Positions 50,504 through 51,358 of a stretch of DNA of 51,358 nt are shown here, piece after piece; positions within the stretch are counted from its first letter, which is position 1; each line of letters opens with the position of its first letter. The notes beneath the pieces are model-generated. The model made no database searches. It was not told the origin of the DNA and saw only the letters and a program-made list of their open reading frames with translations. Made by a program: the position numbers and the translations under genes. This DNA is from DATMER01 sp035536935 (GTDB lineage Bacteria > Acidobacteriota > Thermoanaerobaculia > Multivoradales > UBA5704), in the NCBI GenBank assembly GCA_035536935.1, contig DATLNC010000111.1, positions 1 through 51,358 on the forward strand. The letters run 5' to 3'.

Positions 50504-50530
50504 CGCCCCTCACCTGCATGGAGAGGGGCG
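50504..50530. repeat. Palindromic element between atpE and atpF (copy 2)
   Basis: CGCCCCTC (50504-50511) and GAGGGGCG (50523-50530) form an 8-bp stem around an 11-base loop containing CCTGCATG. The same CCTGCATG centre with C-rich/G-rich arms occurs in the palindrome at 25937-25964. No T-run follows, so inside the atp operon it may act as an mRNA hairpin rather than a terminator. Confidence 0.6.
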
Positions 50531-50555
50531 GAGATCCATCCTTGCGCTCCCGCGC

Positions 50556-50918
50556 CTAGGTCGCTAGGACTGCCAGCAGCGTCACCACCACGGCGAACAG
50601 GGTGGCGCCCTCGATCATGGCGGCGGTGATGATCATGGCGGTGTTGATGGCACCGGCCACTTCGGGCTGGCGAGCCATCGACTCGACGGCGGCCGCGCCG
50701 ACCCGGGCCACGCCAGCAGCGCCGCCCATGATCACCAGTCCGGCACCGATGGAGCCGCCCAGCTTGCGGGCGCCGTCGGTCGTCAGGAAGTAGGAATTCT
50801 CGCCGCGCGTACCGGTCTGGTCCACGCCTTCCTGGGCGTGGGCAGGGGCCGATACGAACATCAGCGCGAGGCCGACGACGATCATCATCAGGGCGAGCTT
50901 CGCAGTTCTCTTGCTCAT
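50556..50918 (-). CDS. atpE: ATP synthase Fo c subunit with N-terminal extension
   Basis: This 120-residue proteolipid has the two-helix hairpin at about 55-120, joined by the conserved RQPE loop (83-86), with the ion-binding carboxylate Glu103 in AMIEGATLF. The sodium-type Gln/Glu-Ser pattern is absent, so proton coupling is more likely (inference). Usual c subunits have about 75-90 residues. Here residues 1-28 form a signal-peptide-like segment (SKRTAKLALMMIVVGLALMF) ending near AHAQE, followed by a short polar linker. The ring would need this part removed or held outside. Confidence 0.94.
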   Translation of the reverse strand: MSKRTAKLALMMIVVGLALMFVSAPAHAQEGVDQTGTRGENSYFLTTDGARKLGGSIGAGLVIMGGAAGVARVGAAAVESMARQPEVAGAINTAMIITAAMIEGATLFAVVVTLLAVLAT

Positions 50919-51045
50919 GGAAAAAGATCCTTTCGTTTCCTTGTGGCTGCCGTGCGGGGCCGGCCGCCGTCATCGATCGCCATCGCAGCTACGCCTCATG
51001 GCCCGCGTGCCCCGCGCGATCCGGGCATGGCGAATTCAAATCAAA

Positions 51046-51358
51046 TCAGTGCTCGTGCGCCTCATGTCCATGACCGTGAGAGTGACCGTGATCGTCGGCG
51101 TGGTGGTCCTCATGGTGGAAGACCACCGACTGGCCGATGAACAAGGTCGTCAGGAACGTGAAGATGAACGCCTGCAGGAAGGCGACGAAGATCTCGAGCA
51201 GGGTGATCGCGACGCTGCCGAGGACGACCGGCACCGCGATCCCGAGGCCGCCGGCGGCGCCCATCGACGTCCCCGCCATTAGGATGAAGGTGAGCAGCAC
51301 CGCGAGCAGGATGTGCCCGGCGATCATGTTCGCGAAGAGCCGGATCGCCAGCGCGAAG
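51046..51358 (-). CDS. atpB: ATP synthase Fo a subunit, C-terminal part (cut by window edge)
   Basis: The frame is open to the right edge, so only the last ~103 residues are present. It includes the essential Arg of the proton half-channel in AIRLFANMIAGH (Arg codon at 51340-51342). The two last helices follow (ILLAVLLTFILMAG and AITLLEIFVAFLQAFIFTFL). The chain ends in a histidine-rich tail: 11 of the last 23 residues are His, the rest mostly Asp, Glu and Gly. That tail is not part of the family and could bind metal ions. It precedes atpE by 127 bases. Confidence 0.93.
   Translation of the reverse strand, partial: FALAIRLFANMIAGHILLAVLLTFILMAGTSMGAAGGLGIAVPVVLGSVAITLLEIFVAFLQAFIFTFLTTLFIGQSVVFHHEDHHADDHGHSHGHGHEAHEH

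Noticed and set aside
50556..50918. Sodium-specific c subunit
   Set aside because: The Gln and Glu-Ser/Thr positions of sodium-type c rings are not seen around Glu103.

Overview
The window is a gene-dense, very GC-rich bacterial chromosome segment. Coupled 4-bp stop/start overlaps are frequent. The cell is Gram-negative in plan: it has a murein-peptide recycling ligase (mpl), a periplasmic adaptor paired with an ABC exporter, and a periplasmic di-heme cytochrome. A divergent Hfq beside ricT, DUF1573 and DUF4331 proteins, a short conserved protein beginning MARGFESKSVE and paired ECF sigma systems fit Acidobacteriota, perhaps Thermoanaerobaculia. That placement is inference from gene content; no rRNA or phylogeny is available here.

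Layout. 1-1910 (minus): serS, a tRNA-Ser(UGA) 17 bp after its stop, then a membrane protein that runs off the left edge. 1980-10690 (plus): a surface-polysaccharide cluster with a giant GT-C-type membrane protein, three GT2 glycosyltransferases, a DUF1972/GT4 glycosyltransferase and a polyprenyl glycosylphosphotransferase. 10668-16580 (minus): pdxA, an Hfq-like protein and ricT, then purD, pta, an anti-sigma factor and an ECF sigma factor. 16637-26000: DUF4198 and DUF4331 secreted proteins, rph, a KTSC protein, DUF1573, mpl, a Phd/YefM antitoxin whose PIN toxin partner is internally deleted, a second ECF sigma factor and a secreted Asp-box protein. 26070-32686: a nitronate-monooxygenase-like flavoprotein, a convergent glutamate formimidoyltransferase, and a TPR/RDD/GAF-GAF-GGDEF operon. 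A ten-unit 21-bp repeat array ends directly before the promoter of that operon.

The most remarkable region is 32683-41875 (minus), an uninterrupted operon that looks like an undescribed type of lasso-peptide system. The order is AraC-type regulator, PqqD-like B1 recognition protein, B2 transglutaminase-like leader peptidase, asparagine-synthetase-like cyclase lacking the Cys2 nucleophile, a 49-residue precursor, an intrinsic terminator, an ABC exporter, a HlyD adaptor, and then a gluconate-dehydrogenase-subunit-3-like protein, a GMC flavoprotein and a SUMF1-fold protein. The precursor has a canonical lasso leader (Tyr9, Pro12, Gly18, Thr24, Gly26). Its predicted core, however, holds seven cysteines, with Gly1 and Asp8 placed for an eight-residue macrolactam. 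The exporter and the three downstream genes are all coupled by 4-bp overlaps, which suggests a dedicated redox or tailoring module. Enzyme identities rest on motifs. The product, its ring and any cysteine modification are predictions.

42032-51358 (minus): a MauG/CcpA-type di-heme cytochrome and a small exported protein, then an F1Fo ATP synthase operon (atpB-E-F-H-A-G-D-C) that leaves the window within atpB. Its oddities are a roughly 70-residue insert in the alpha subunit, signal-peptide-like N-termini on the b and c subunits, and a histidine-rich tail on the a subunit.
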